The translations under genes were made by a program, and so were the position numbers. Under the pieces are notes generated by a model. That model did not search any database. It was given only the letters and a program-made list of their open reading frames with translations, and was not told where the DNA came from. Positions 36,117 through 46,700 of a stretch of 59,878 nucleotides of DNA are shown here, piece by piece. Source of the stretch: Gammaproteobacteria bacterium (GTDB lineage: Bacteria > Pseudomonadota > Gammaproteobacteria > RBG-16-57-12); the NCBI GenBank assembly GCA_021647245.1, contig JAKIVC010000016.1, forward strand, positions 1-59,878. The letters are read 5' to 3'. Position 1 is the stretch's first letter. The number at the start of each line of letters is the position of its first letter.

Positions 36117-36989
36117 TCAACCTTCAAAAAAATCCAGCATACGTGGCCCTAACTCAGTCGGACTCTGTACAATTTGTACCCCGGCCTCAGCAAGCACCGC
36201 ACATTTATAGGCTGCACTGCCAATACCACTACTTTGAATCATGCCGACACCGCCAATATACTTACCTGGCGGTGCCATTACACCGGCGATATAACTTAAC
36301 ATCGGTTTACGCACCTCATCGGCAATATATTGTGCGGTGCGCTCCTCAAGATTACCGCCTATTTCGCCCACTAAAATAATCCCTTTGGTGCGCCGATCAC
36401 CTTCAAAAAGCTTAATGACATCAATAAAGTCCATCCCCATGACAAAATCACTGCCAATGCCCACAGTGGTGGTCTGCCCCAGCCCAATCTGGGTAGTCTG
36501 CATAACCGCTTCATAGGTGAGGCTGTCAGCGCGTGAAACAATGCCAATAGTGCCTTTTTTGTGGATCGCACTGGGCATAATACCCAGCTTGGACTCCCCT
36601 GAGGTAATGATTCCAGGGCAATTCGGGCCAATCAAGCTGACCCCGTGTGCGCGAGTAATCGCCTTCACCTTTATCATGTCGTGCGCGGGAATACCCCGAG
36701 TGATGCAGACAATGGTTTTGATACCCGCATCGGTCGCCTCAAGAATAGCGTCAGCCGCTTGCAACGGGGGAACGAAAATCATCGAAGCAGTGGCATTGGT
36801 TGCCTCAACGGCTTCAGTGACGGTGTCAAATATTGGGCGATCAAGGTGTCTCTCACCACCCCTTCCCGGTGTTACACCCGCCACTAGGTCGGTGCCATAA
36901 GCGATGCATTGGGCGGCGTGGTGGGAGCCTTCGGTGCCGGTCATGCCCTGGCAGATAACCCGTGTGTTTTTGTCGGCTAAAATAGCCAT
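36117..36989 (-). CDS. Succinyl-CoA synthetase alpha homologue lacking the active-site His
   Basis: A 290-residue homologue of SucD that aligns with E. coli SucD without gaps by my reading. The Rossmann CoA site is KNTRVICQGMTGTEG, and GPNCPGIIT plus the Glu in GEIGG are retained. However, the phosphohistidine position (RMGHAGAI in E. coli) reads YIGGVGMI here, with Gly247 replacing His. Other active-site blocks also differ: GIGGDPIPG became GIGSDFVMG, and SRSGTLTYEA became SRADSLTYEA. Without the His the normal phosphoryl relay cannot work, so an ordinary citric-acid-cycle enzyme is unlikely. ATG overlaps the stop of the beta subunit gene by one base, which suggests a real complex. A related acyl-CoA binding or regulatory role is possible, and nadE comes next. 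Confidence 0.85.
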   Translation of the reverse strand: MAILADKNTRVICQGMTGTEGSHHAAQCIAYGTDLVAGVTPGRGGERHLDRPIFDTVTEAVEATNATASMIFVPPLQAADAILEATDAGIKTIVCITRGIPAHDMIKVKAITRAHGVSLIGPNCPGIITSGESKLGIMPSAIHKKGTIGIVSRADSLTYEAVMQTTQIGLGQTTTVGIGSDFVMGMDFIDVIKLFEGDRRTKGIILVGEIGGNLEERTAQYIADEVRKPMLSYIAGVMAPPGKYIGGVGMIQSSGIGSAAYKCAVLAEAGVQIVQSPTELGPRMLDFFEG

Positions 36990-38146
36990 TATGAATCCGC
37001 TGCCAAAACAGCCGCGACAATCGCATCATCCAGTGCCTGAACAACATCAACCCGTTGCTCTGCCTGTGTAAACAGTAGTTTCGCCTCTTCAACGAGGCTG
37101 CCCTCTATCCGTGCAACCACCGGACAACTCACACCATATCTGCGCATCGCTTCAAGCACTCCGGCGGCGACAATATTGCACTGCACAATACCACCCACAA
37201 TATTAATTAAAATACTTTTGCAATGCTCTTTTTGCCAAACAAAGCCACACGCTTCAGCCAGCGTCTCAATGCTCACCTCGTTGTTTACATCAATAATATT
37301 GGCAACCTGGCCACCCTTTAGCTGAATCATATCCAAGGTGGCAAGCGCAAGTCCGGTGCCATTTACAATGCAGCTGATATCACCCTCCATGGTGATAAAG
37401 CCGAGACCATGGCTATCGGTGTGGTTATGATGAAAGTCATCCTGGCTCAAATCTTCCAGCTGTGCCAGCTGAGGCTGCCGATAAAGGGCATTGTCATCGA
37501 CCTGAACCCGGGCATCCAAGACCATCATCTCCCCTCGTTCACTCTCCACCAAACTATCCACCTCAATCAACAGCAGGTCTTTCTCTATAAACAGCTGATA
37601 TAGCGCATGAGTTATATCGAAAAATTGCGACCAGCTCGCCTTCTCAACACCCATTGCAACCGCAAGCTGGCGACGTTGAAAACAGTGTAACCCAGAGGAA
37701 CGATCTACTTTGACATGAAATGGAGTGCAGGAAGGTGGCTCAGGAGCGCCATCAACGGGCGCAAGCGCTGCACCCTGAAATATAATTTCTCCTAGCAGGG
37801 GGTCAAACATCAGACTCAATCGATAGCTTTTTTTTATACCACAAGGTGCTTCGATTAAAAGGTGATTCACAGGTTGCCCATCGGGAGCGTTTTCGGCGGT
37901 AATCAACCGTTCACCTAACATGCTTTTTGCGTAGAGGCGTAACTTCTCCAGATCACTAAAACAGCGCACACCGCCCGCCGCTGCCCGCGCACCCGCATGC
38001 ACCTGCGCCTTAACAATCCACTGCTGACCACCTAAACGACTAGCCGTCTCAACCGCCGCAGAAGGGCTATCCACCACTTCACCGAGCGGCACCGGAATAG
38101 CCGCCTCGCGAAACAGCTTTTTGGCTTGAAATTCATGTAGATTCAT
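36989..38146 (-). CDS. Succinyl-CoA synthetase beta homologue with altered substrate loop
   Basis: A 385-residue ATP-grasp protein similar to SucC. Early blocks fit (MNLHEFQAKKLFREAAIPVP, IVKAQVHAGARAAAGGVR), including the ATP-binding Lys. But the Mg-site LEINPL reads LIEVDSLV, the DVGGGA succinate loop reads DVNNEV, and NIFGGIVRCD reads NIVGGIVQCN. The RNxxGxD metal Asp in LDARVQVDDNALYRQP is retained at the first Asp. Thus nucleotide binding may survive while succinate binding is doubtful. It overlaps the alpha gene, and both vary at facing active-site positions, which argues for co-evolution rather than random decay. Both frames are fully open. Confidence 0.85.
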   Translation of the reverse strand: MNLHEFQAKKLFREAAIPVPLGEVVDSPSAAVETASRLGGQQWIVKAQVHAGARAAAGGVRCFSDLEKLRLYAKSMLGERLITAENAPDGQPVNHLLIEAPCGIKKSYRLSLMFDPLLGEIIFQGAALAPVDGAPEPPSCTPFHVKVDRSSGLHCFQRRQLAVAMGVEKASWSQFFDITHALYQLFIEKDLLLIEVDSLVESERGEMMVLDARVQVDDNALYRQPQLAQLEDLSQDDFHHNHTDSHGLGFITMEGDISCIVNGTGLALATLDMIQLKGGQVANIIDVNNEVSIETLAEACGFVWQKEHCKSILINIVGGIVQCNIVAAGVLEAMRRYGVSCPVVARIEGSLVEEAKLLFTQAEQRVDVVQALDDAIVAAVLAADS

Positions 38147-38578
38147 GGTGGTCGATATCGATACTCAGCAAAACACCTATTGTGCGGCAAAGTGATATGT
38201 TTGGCAAAAAAGAGCGGAGAAGAGTCCCTACCATTCGTAATCGCTGATACCGACAATGGAGGGGGTATTTCCTATAAAATCAATGGACAATGGGGTTATG
38301 CATCATTCAATTGGGTAAACCCCTGGGGAGACTTGCATAGGTTTTACCGAGACTACGGCAACGCGTACTCTCTGTTCTCGACCAAGAGAAAAGTAAAGCC
38401 ATGCGAGACTCCCCGCGTTTGTCGCATACGCGCTGGGATTGTAAGCACTCTATTTCACATAGAGCCAAAGTGTAACGGTGAGTAGTGGTGTTTTTACAGG
38501 TGCCTGACAATCTGCGAGAGAAACAGTGGGCGAGAAGGTGAAGCGCTCGCTGTACCGGTTATTTGACACCCGCATAAC
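38147..38578. other. 432-bp gap between sucC-like gene and rapA, no gene recognised
   Basis: A plus-strand frame from TTG 38180 to 38485 could encode 101 residues (including NGQWGYASFNWVNPWGDL), but the start is poor and no family is recognised. GGTTTTACC also occurs near the inverted GGGTAAACCCC. The promoter of the sucC-like gene should lie at its left edge. It may be a decayed gene. Confidence 0.4.
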
Positions 38579-41470
38579 TCAGGTGCTTACAATCACCCGC
38601 AGGCTATCCAGCCTGAGTTGTGCGGTTTGAAACAGCTTCTCCAGATTGCTTAATTCACCTCTGAAAAATTCAAGCTCCTCTTCGCGGATATGGGGGGTGT
38701 GTGGTTTTAGCGCCACCAATCGATCCAGCTCACGCTGCAGTGATTGTTTGCTCTGTTGGTGCTCTCGCGCCAGCCGCTCAGGGAGCTGGCTTTCGGCCAG
38801 GGTGCTGGCATTTTTGATCATCTCTCTTATCTCTTGACTGTAGCCTTTGATCACTTGTGCTGAGGTCTCCTTATCAATCGGTAACGAGAGCAGGTTGAGC
38901 TGCTGATAGCTCAGTTTTCTGCCAATATCATTGCCATCGGCATCAACCAGCACACGCAGCGGGGTGGGGGGTAGGTAGCGGCGGTTGTTTTCGACAATGC
39001 CGGGGTTTCCCTCCAGCAAAAAGTGCGTTTCAAGTAGTAATCTACCCGGTGGCAGACCTTGCTGTTTGATGACTATCAGGCAGCTGTTGCCCAGCTCACT
39101 ACTACTGATCATCTCCATAGCATTTTGTACCATGGGGTGCTCCCAAGTGAGAAAGTGCATATCTTCATTATAGAGTGCGATGTTGCGCTGGTAGGTGATC
39201 AGCATGCCCTCTTCAAGCAGGCCGGGGAAGTGTCCCTGCATGTGGTCGCCGGGACGAATCAGGTAACTGGAATCATCATGCTCTTCACTCTCAACCCCAT
39301 AACAGTCGAATAGTTGCTCCAGATAGCAGTGAAGCTGCTCGGGTTGTTCCTGAGCGGCCGCTTGCTGCACCAGTGCTTGTGCGATTTTGGGGCGGCAGGA
39401 GTTGATCTCCAGTAGTGGGTCGCGTCCTTGTTGCAGCACCTTGTTGAGCTGTTGATGCTGTTTTTGGGTGGTGGCTATTAGGTCGCTGATGTCATGGTCT
39501 AGCTGCTCTACCTGATGCAGTGCTTCAGTTAACAGGGGTTGCAACTCACTAAACAGGCCTTGTGCAGCGGGGCAAGTATGCGCAAATGCATTGAGTCCTT
39601 GCTGGTACCAACTGGCCATCACGGCCTGTGCGCTGTTCTCTAGGTAGGGGATGTGAATCTGGATCGTTTGTGATTGGCCGATACGATCGAGGCGGCCGAT
39701 GCGCTGCTCCAATAGATCCGGATTGAAGGGGAGGTCAAACAGCACCAGGTGGTGGGCAAATTGAAAGTTTCGCCCCTCTGAGCCAATTTCGGAGCAGATG
39801 AGCAGCTGACCACCGCTGGCTTCATCCGCAAAATAGGCGGCCGCACGGTCGCGCTCCACAATCCCCATCCCTTCATGAAACACTGCCGCATGGGTGCCGG
39901 ATTGAATGCGCAGTGCTTTGGCAATCTCCAGCGCGGTGGTGGCACTGGCGGTGATAAGCAATATTTTGCTGGGACAAAGTGTGGTTAATCTCTCTTGCAG
40001 CCAGGTGATGCGAGGGTCAAATTGATACCACGGCACTGGGTTATCCGTGGTTCTATAGAGCAGCTCGGGGGAGAGCAGCTGCTGTGGGTCACTGAGGCTG
40101 CTGTTTTCAAATTCACGGAGTATTTCAGCGTAAGGAGGCGGAAGGGGGAGTGGATAGAGCGTAGCCTCCCTGGCAGGAAAGCCCTTTATGGTGGCGCGGG
40201 TGTTGCGGAACAAAACGCGCCCGGTGCCATGGCGATCAAGGAGTGAGTTAATCAGTGATTCACGAGCCTCGCCATGTGACTTATTCGCTACGGGTTTCTG
40301 CACGATCTGCAATGTGTGCAGATGCTCATCTTCGCCTAGTACCTGTTTCAGGTGACTAACTTGCTCTGGTGTGATGGGCTGTTCGCTCAAAAGATGCTGA
40401 ACCAGCGAGGAGATGGATTGATAACCCTTCTCATCTTCGATAAATTTCTCATAGTCAGGAAATCGATCCGGATCAAGCAACCGCAGGCGTGCAAAGTGGC
40501 TCATTTTACCCAGCTGCTCAGGTGTGGCGGTGAGTAGTAATACGCCGGCTATCTTGGCAGTTAGTTGGGCAATGAGTTGGTACTCCGGGTTTTCCTGCTG
40601 GGGTGACCATTGCAGGTGGTGGGCTTCATCAACTACCAATAGATCCCACTTTTCTGCGAGTGCTTGCAACGCACGTTGGGGGTTATTAACCAAAAAACCG
40701 AGGCTGCACAATACGAGCTGCTCACTGCTAAACGGGTTGTCAAGACCGCTGCTCTCCTCGATCGCCAGGCAGCGCTCTTCATCAAACAGACTAAAACTGA
40801 GGTTAAAACGGCGCAGCATCTCTACCAGCCATTGGTGGGAAAGGCTTTCTGGCACCACAATCAGTACCCGCCGAGCGCGCTCGGTGAGCAGCTGTTGGTG
40901 AAGGATCAGCCCCGCTTCAATGGTTTTACCCAAGCCGACTTCATCGGCCAGCAGCACTCTGGGTGCATAACGGTTGGCCACTTCATGGGCGATATACAGC
41001 TGATGGGGGATTAGCGTGGTGCGAGCACCCGTCAAGCCTTGCAGTGGTGAGCGTGCTTGCTCATATTGGTGGTGGATAGTTTCACAGCGTAGCTGGTATA
41101 GCTTGCTGGCATCAAGCTGGCCGTTGAAAAGACGGTCTGCGGGGCGATTGAGCTGGATAAAATTATCAAGCTGACTCTCATGTAGTTCAGCCGCTTCACC
41201 CGCCTCACTTTCTCCCAGGTAGGTGATCACACCCTCATCAACTTGCAGGGATTTAATGCGCATTTTCCATCCGTCATGGCTGGGGATAAGGTCACCCGGA
41301 GCAAAGGAGACTCGGCTTAATGGCGCACTCTGTTTGCTGTAGGTACGGGTTTCACCGCTTGAGAGAAACAGGATGGTGACACTGCGAAGGTCACCGCTCA
41401 TAACAGTACCGAGGCCAAGCGAAAGCTCGGCATCACAAATCCAGCGTTGCCCCAGGGTGAAATCGTCCAC
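38579..41470 (-). CDS. rapA: RNA polymerase recycling factor RapA (HepA)
   Basis: A 963-residue SWI2/SNF2 ATPase that binds RNA polymerase and helps recycle it. The N-terminal Tudor-like domains start at FTLGQRWICDAELSLGLG. Motif I is LLADEVGLGKTIEAGLILHQ, motif II is LVVDEAHH, motif III is LLLTATPEQLG, and the helicase C domain has IGSEGRNFQFAHHLVLFDLP and LLEQRIGRLDRIGQ. The C-terminal part has RapA-specific blocks such as EHPMVQNAMEMISSSELGNS. Length matches E. coli (968). Confidence 0.97.
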   Translation of the reverse strand: MDDFTLGQRWICDAELSLGLGTVMSGDLRSVTILFLSSGETRTYSKQSAPLSRVSFAPGDLIPSHDGWKMRIKSLQVDEGVITYLGESEAGEAAELHESQLDNFIQLNRPADRLFNGQLDASKLYQLRCETIHHQYEQARSPLQGLTGARTTLIPHQLYIAHEVANRYAPRVLLADEVGLGKTIEAGLILHQQLLTERARRVLIVVPESLSHQWLVEMLRRFNLSFSLFDEERCLAIEESSGLDNPFSSEQLVLCSLGFLVNNPQRALQALAEKWDLLVVDEAHHLQWSPQQENPEYQLIAQLTAKIAGVLLLTATPEQLGKMSHFARLRLLDPDRFPDYEKFIEDEKGYQSISSLVQHLLSEQPITPEQVSHLKQVLGEDEHLHTLQIVQKPVANKSHGEARESLINSLLDRHGTGRVLFRNTRATIKGFPAREATLYPLPLPPPYAEILREFENSSLSDPQQLLSPELLYRTTDNPVPWYQFDPRITWLQERLTTLCPSKILLITASATTALEIAKALRIQSGTHAAVFHEGMGIVERDRAAAYFADEASGGQLLICSEIGSEGRNFQFAHHLVLFDLPFNPDLLEQRIGRLDRIGQSQTIQIHIPYLENSAQAVMASWYQQGLNAFAHTCPAAQGLFSELQPLLTEALHQVEQLDHDISDLIATTQKQHQQLNKVLQQGRDPLLEINSCRPKIAQALVQQAAAQEQPEQLHCYLEQLFDCYGVESEEHDDSSYLIRPGDHMQGHFPGLLEEGMLITYQRNIALYNEDMHFLTWEHPMVQNAMEMISSSELGNSCLIVIKQQGLPPGRLLLETHFLLEGNPGIVENNRRYLPPTPLRVLVDADGNDIGRKLSYQQLNLLSLPIDKETSAQVIKGYSQEIREMIKNASTLAESQLPERLAREHQQSKQSLQRELDRLVALKPHTPHIREEELEFFRGELSNLEKLFQTAQLRLDSLRVIVST

Positions 41471-41612
41471 GTAATGACCTTAAAATGAGGAGTGAAAAGG
41501 GGGTATATTAATGCTTTTTTAGCAAAAAAACAGCCGTGTGGCCTATCATATTTGCTACTTGCCTAATCGGTTCTTTAACGTGACAATGGCGCTTTCTGTT
41601 TGGGGGGGGAGT

Positions 41613-42257
41613 ATGGATAACGTGCTAACGACAAATGAGGCAAGGGTGATTGGCTGCTTGTTGGAAAAAGAGCTGACGACCCCTGAGCAGTATCCACTCT
41701 CTCTGAATAGTTTAACGAGTGCCTGCAATCAAAAAAGTAATCGCGAACCGGTGATGGCACTTACTGAGAGCGAGGTGCAGGCTATTGTGGATGAGTTGTT
41801 AAAGCGCCATCTGCTGATCGAGGCGAGTGGTAGTCGGGTCACCAAATATAAACATCGCTTTTGTAATACTGAATTTGGTGCGCTTAAATTAAATTCTCAA
41901 TCCCTTGCGGTGTTGATTGTGATGTTACTGCGCGGCCCTCAAATGCCGGGAGAGTTGCGCAGTCGTACCCGTCGATTGTGTGAGTTTTCCGATGTGCAAG
42001 AGGTGGAGCGGGTACTTGAAACATTGATGGCGCGGGATGAGCCGCTGGTGGTGAAGTTACCCCGCGAAGCGGGCCGGCGTGAGTGCCGTTATGGCCAGCT
42101 CTTTTGTGGTGAAATAGTGATGCCGCTTGAGGTGTTAGCGAGTGAAAGTGAAGAGGATTCACTGCGAAAGCGTGTCGATGAGTTGGAGCAGGCGCTGCAA
42201 GCGATGCGCAGCGAACGTGACCAGCTGCAACAGCAAGTGGATGAGCTGCTGAGTTAA
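41613..42257 (+). CDS. yceH: YceH-like DUF480 protein
   Basis: A 214-residue protein with two winged-helix domains: [20 protein letters not shown] with [16 protein letters not shown] in the first, and [20 protein letters not shown] in the second. A coiled-coil tail ([20 protein letters not shown]) ends it. ATG 41613 ([11 protein letters not shown]) has a good GGGGGA site and is preferred over 41538 (GTG). Molecular function is unknown. Its stop overlaps the next start by one base, and four genes follow in a tight overlapping series. Confidence 0.93.
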   Translation: MDNVLTTNEARVIGCLLEKELTTPEQYPLSLNSLTSACNQKSNREPVMALTESEVQAIVDELLKRHLLIEASGSRVTKYKHRFCNTEFGALKLNSQSLAVLIVMLLRGPQMPGELRSRTRRLCEFSDVQEVERVLETLMARDEPLVVKLPREAGRRECRYGQLFCGEIVMPLEVLASESEEDSLRKRVDELEQALQAMRSERDQLQQQVDELLS

Positions 42258-42514
42258 TGACTGAGTGGTTTGTCTATATGGTGCGTTGTGTAGATGGCAG
42301 CCTCTACACCGGGGTAACCACTGAGCTGCAACGGCGAGTGGATGAGCACAACGGCAGTAATCAGCTGGGTGCGCGCTACACTCGCAGCCGCCGCCCGGTG
42401 GTGTTGGTCTATCAGGAGCGTTGTGATAGCCGCCCCCATGCTTGCCAACGTGAGTATGCCATTAAACAGCTAACACGCGGTGCCAAATTAGCCCTGCTGA
42501 GTGACAGAAAATGA
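42257..42514 (+). CDS. GIY-YIG nuclease superfamily protein (YhbQ-like)
   Basis: An 85-residue single-domain GIY-YIG protein. The signature is FVYMVRCVDGSLYTGVTTEL with RRVDEHN; the conserved Arg and the YAIKQLTRGAKLALLS block follow. These small proteins are common in gammaproteobacteria and may bind or cut DNA, but no pathway is proven. It overlaps yceH by one base and sprT by four. Confidence 0.93.
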   Translation: MTEWFVYMVRCVDGSLYTGVTTELQRRVDEHNGSNQLGARYTRSRRPVVLVYQERCDSRPHACQREYAIKQLTRGAKLALLSDRK

Positions 42515-43035
42515 AGACAACTCCGCCCATTAGCCTCGAGCAACAGCAGCAGGTGCTGCGGGCAACGACCACAACACTTCAGCAGGCATCTGAACGGTTA
42601 AACAAAACATTTGCCCCGATCCCGGTGCACTTCAATCTGCGTGGCCGTGCAGCGGGTATGTATCGTGTCGTGCAGGGTGTGCGTGAAATTCGCTACAACC
42701 CTTATCTGTTTGCTAAATATTTTGCTGATAACCTGGCCAATACCGTACCCCACGAGGTAGCGCACTATGTGGCAGACTCACTTTATGGGTGGCGAAATAT
42801 CAAGCCACACGGTGTTGAGTGGCAAGATCTGATGCGGATGTTGGGTGTGCAACCCTCAGTGACGTGTCGCTATGATATGGAGGGTATACCCCAGCGCCGC
42901 CTACCGCGTATTGAGTACCATTGTGGCTGTCGTAGCCATCAACTCACCACCATTCGGCACAATAAAATAGAGCGTGGCCAAGCTCGCTACCTCTGTAAGG
43001 TGTGCCAAAATCCGCTCTTGTTGAAGCCGTCGTGA
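42511..43035 (+). CDS. sprT: SprT-family zinc metalloprotease-like protein
   Basis: A 174-residue protein with the zincin motif HEVAHYVAD, preceded by GRAAGMYRVVQGVREIRYNP. A C-terminal zinc ribbon (YHCGCRSHQ and YLCKVCQ) follows. The name follows E. coli SprT; relatives of this group handle DNA-protein crosslinks in eukaryotes (SPRTN), but bacterial function is unproven. Overlaps both neighbours. Confidence 0.93.
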   Translation: MKTTPPISLEQQQQVLRATTTTLQQASERLNKTFAPIPVHFNLRGRAAGMYRVVQGVREIRYNPYLFAKYFADNLANTVPHEVAHYVADSLYGWRNIKPHGVEWQDLMRMLGVQPSVTCRYDMEGIPQRRLPRIEYHCGCRSHQLTTIRHNKIERGQARYLCKVCQNPLLLKPS

Positions 43036-43748
43036 TGCTGGATATTATTTACCGTGATGAGTGGTTGGTAGCGATCAACAAACCGGCTGGATTATTAGTA
43101 CACCGCTCGATGATAGACCGCTATGAAACGCAATTTGCAGTGCAGATAGTGCGGGATCAGATCGGACAGCGTGTCTACCCGGTGCACCGCCTGGATAAGC
43201 CGACCTCAGGGGTGCTGTTATTTGCACTGGATGCGAGCACTGCACGGCAAATGGGCGAGATATTCATCCAGCGCGCAACTGAAAAACGCTATTTGGCTGT
43301 GGTGCGTGGTTATTGTGCCGCCGAGGGTGTTATTGATTACCCACTCAAAGAGCAGCTGGATAAAATGACCGATGCACAAGCGGATCAGCAAAAGCCGCCA
43401 CAGCCTGCGCTCACAACTTACCGGCGACTCAATCAGGTAGAGTTACCCCACGCAGTGGGGCGCTATGCTACCGCACGCTACTCACTGTTACAGTTGCAAC
43501 CTCAAACCGGGCGCAAACACCAGCTGCGCCGCCATATGAAACATATTTTTCATCCGGTAGTGGGGGATACCAGCCATGGTGATGGTAAGCACAACACGTT
43601 ATTTCGTGAGCAATTTAATTGCCGGCGGCTGCTGCTGCATGCAGAGACTTTAAGTTTTACACATCCCCATAAACAGCAGGATATTGCGCTAAAGGCAGGG
43701 TTAGATGCGGTGTTCAGTGCCGTTTTACAGCGCTTCTCTTGGCCATGA
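43035..43748 (+). CDS. truC: tRNA pseudouridine-65 synthase TruC
   Basis: A 237-residue RluA-family pseudouridine synthase. The catalytic Asp is in HRLDKPTSGVLLFAL, the N-terminus MLDIIYRDEWLVAINKPAGL is that of TruC, and LQPQTGRKHQLRRHMKHI and LLLHAETLSFTHP are family blocks. ATG 43035 overlaps the sprT stop; an earlier in-frame start (43002) lies inside sprT. The gene converges with the FIST gene. Confidence 0.95.
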   Translation: MLDIIYRDEWLVAINKPAGLLVHRSMIDRYETQFAVQIVRDQIGQRVYPVHRLDKPTSGVLLFALDASTARQMGEIFIQRATEKRYLAVVRGYCAAEGVIDYPLKEQLDKMTDAQADQQKPPQPALTTYRRLNQVELPHAVGRYATARYSLLQLQPQTGRKHQLRRHMKHIFHPVVGDTSHGDGKHNTLFREQFNCRRLLLHAETLSFTHPHKQQDIALKAGLDAVFSAVLQRFSWP

Positions 43749-43769
43749 GCTAATGCACCCTACACACGT

Positions 43770-46700
43770 TTAGTGTTTTTTCAGTTTTTCTATCAGAGCC
43801 TGGCTGGTGAGCGGTCTACTGAAAAAATAGCCCTGAATCATATCGCACCCTTGTTGTTGGAGGTGGTCGAACTGGGCTTGAGTCTCTACGCCCTCTGCAA
43901 TGACTTTCAGGTTGAAGCTTTTACATAAACCGATGATGGCATTGACAATTGATTTGTCATCTTCATTTTCGACAATATCACTGATAAAAGCGCGGTCGAT
44001 TTTGAGCACATCCGCAGGGAAACGCTTGAGATAGGAGAGGCTTGAGTAGCCGGTGCCGAAGTCATCTATCGCCATTTTGAATCCGGCCTCTTTCAATGAA
44101 TTCAGCATATCAAGGTTGCGCTGAATATTGCTGATCAATATGGACTCTGTCAGCTCTAGCTCAATGTACGAAGTAGCTAGATCAAACTGGGCAACAATCG
44201 AAAGCAAGTTGGTAATGAAGTTGGCTTGTTTAAACTGCAAGGCCGATATATTGATCGCCATGGTGAGGTCGCAATGGCCCAGCTTGCGTAGCGTTTGTAA
44301 CTCTCGACACGCCTCTTTGATGACCCAGTTACCAATTTCAATGATATGGCCATTCTCTTCGGCGAGCGGAATAAAAAGCTCAGGTGTGACTTTCCCCAGT
44401 GTGCCTGAGCGCCAGCGCAGCAGCGCTTCGACTCCAATAATCTGTTTTGTGTGAAGACAATATTGTGGTTGGAATTTTAGAGAGAGCTCTTGGTTTGAAA
44501 TAGCATTATGCAGGTAGTTTTGCATGAAGTGCTTCTGCTTCGCTTTGGCGTGCATTTCCGCTGTGAAAAAGTGATGGGTGTTGCGGCCACTGTTTTTAGC
44601 GTGATACATGGCGGTATCGGCGTGCTGTAGCAAGGTATCAAAATCTTTGCCATCGTCGGGGTAGATTGCAATGCCGATACTGGTGGAGGTGTGAATTTGA
44701 TGCTCTTCGATTTCAAAGGGGCTTTTCATCAGCTCGGTTATTTTATCGATAACAGACATCACGGGTGAAATATCTTGCAGGTTATCAATCAGTAACAGGA
44801 ACTCATCACCCCCATGCCGGCTGATGGTGTCGCTTTGGCGTAATGTGCGCTGTAAGCGGCTAACTACTTGTTTGAGCAAGAGGTCTCCGGTGCGGTGGCC
44901 CAGCGAGTCATTGACACTTTTAAAGTGATCAATGTCGAGATAGAGCAGGGCGACTTTGGTGTTTTCTCGCTCTGCACTCAGTATCGATTGCTGCATACGA
45001 TCTTGAAACAGAATACGGTTTGGTAGAGCTGTTAATGCGTCATGGTGGGCCAGGAACTCGACACGTTCGCTAATCAGCTTTGTCTCGGTAATATCGGAAA
45101 ACAGCGCGATATAGTTTTTTACGCCACCTTTCTCATCAAGAAGGGTGCTGATAGAGAGCCACTCTGCGTAGAGCTCTCCTGCTTTGGTGCGATTCCATAT
45201 TTCACCCTGCCATTTTCCGGTTGACTGGAGCTCGCTCCACATCATCTGATAGAAATGAGTGCCATGTCTTCCTGAGGATAAAAAGCTCGGGGTCTGGCCG
45301 ACAGCTTCACTCTCGGAGTAGCCGGTAATGGCTGTGAAGGCCGGATTGACAGAGATGATTCTACTCTCGTGATTAGTGACAACGATTGCTTCGCTGGAGC
45401 TATGGAAGATGGATGCGTAGAGGTGTAGCTCCTGCTCCGCTTCTTTACGTGTTGTAATGTCGGTCAGGTAGCCCACAATGTGTGTTATGTCGTGGTTTTT
45501 ATTGCGGATAATACGGGTGGTATCATAGAGCCACAGATATTCACCATCTTGTTTGCGAAGCCGGTAGGGTTCGTAAATGTAGTGGTCACAGCTGTTGTTA
45601 TTGATGGCACGATGCGTTTCACTCAGTACGTTGTCCAGGTCATCCGGATGAATAAGTGATAGAAAATCGATCGTCTCCTGTTGAAAGTCTTTGGCAGGAT
45701 AACCCAGAATATCCATCACATTGTTTGATACATACTCAACCGGCCAACCCTCTTCATTGCGGCGTTTTAGCAGGATAAATTGCCCGTTATCAAATAGATC
45801 AAAAGCATCATTCAGCTCATCAGTGGAGGTTTTAATCAGGTTGGAGAGGGCGCTGAAGGTCTGAATGGTCTCTACATGTTGTTCGGTCTCATCTTTTGCT
45901 ATGTCGTCGATGTTGAATATCGAATCTTCAGACTCACTCAGTGCCACCACGGTCAGTGTTTGATTCATCACCTCATTGGAGTGAGGAGTGTGGAAAAACT
46001 CGCCATAGGTAAAAAAGCCGCTGGTGGTGGCATGGTTAGCGAACGGTGCAATTTCAACATTGATATTTTCAGGCATGTAACGCCGTCTTGCCATGCAGGA
46101 GTAGACGAAGAAAGTCTCCACATTTTGATTGATGAACGCTATTGAGTCGCTAATTGATTTATTAATAATGGCGGCGGTATTGCCAAAGCCAAACTGTACC
46201 TCGCACTCCTGTGGAATATTGCCGGAAAAGCTGAGTGATCCATCACCGTGCACCGCAAGCATTGCACGGGCAATCAGTACGCCGTTTTTCTTCATCACCA
46301 GTGGAAACTCAATGCCGGTGCTGGGCATTTTTCGGGTGATATCTGACCCCAGGTAATGCGCATATATTTCAGCAGCGGGCTTATTGTTGATGGAGTAGAC
46401 GCGATTCTTTTCAGCGTGGGTAATGAGCATCTTTTTGCCAATAGGCTGCCAATCAAAGTTATAGTGATTGTTAACTTGTAGGTGGTCGCCATCCAGTGCG
46501 ACGGCAACACTCCCTCTTTTGATCAGTTGGTCACCACAGGTAATGTAGGTCTGGGTGAATGTGCCGTTATCACCGGCCATACCTCCGGCGATGATTATAT
46601 TGGGTGCATGGTCATAAATGCCTTGTAGCAGATCGTCGCCATTGGTTGCGGTGCCATCGGATAACAGGATGAGCAGTTTTGTCTTATTTGTTACCAGTTT

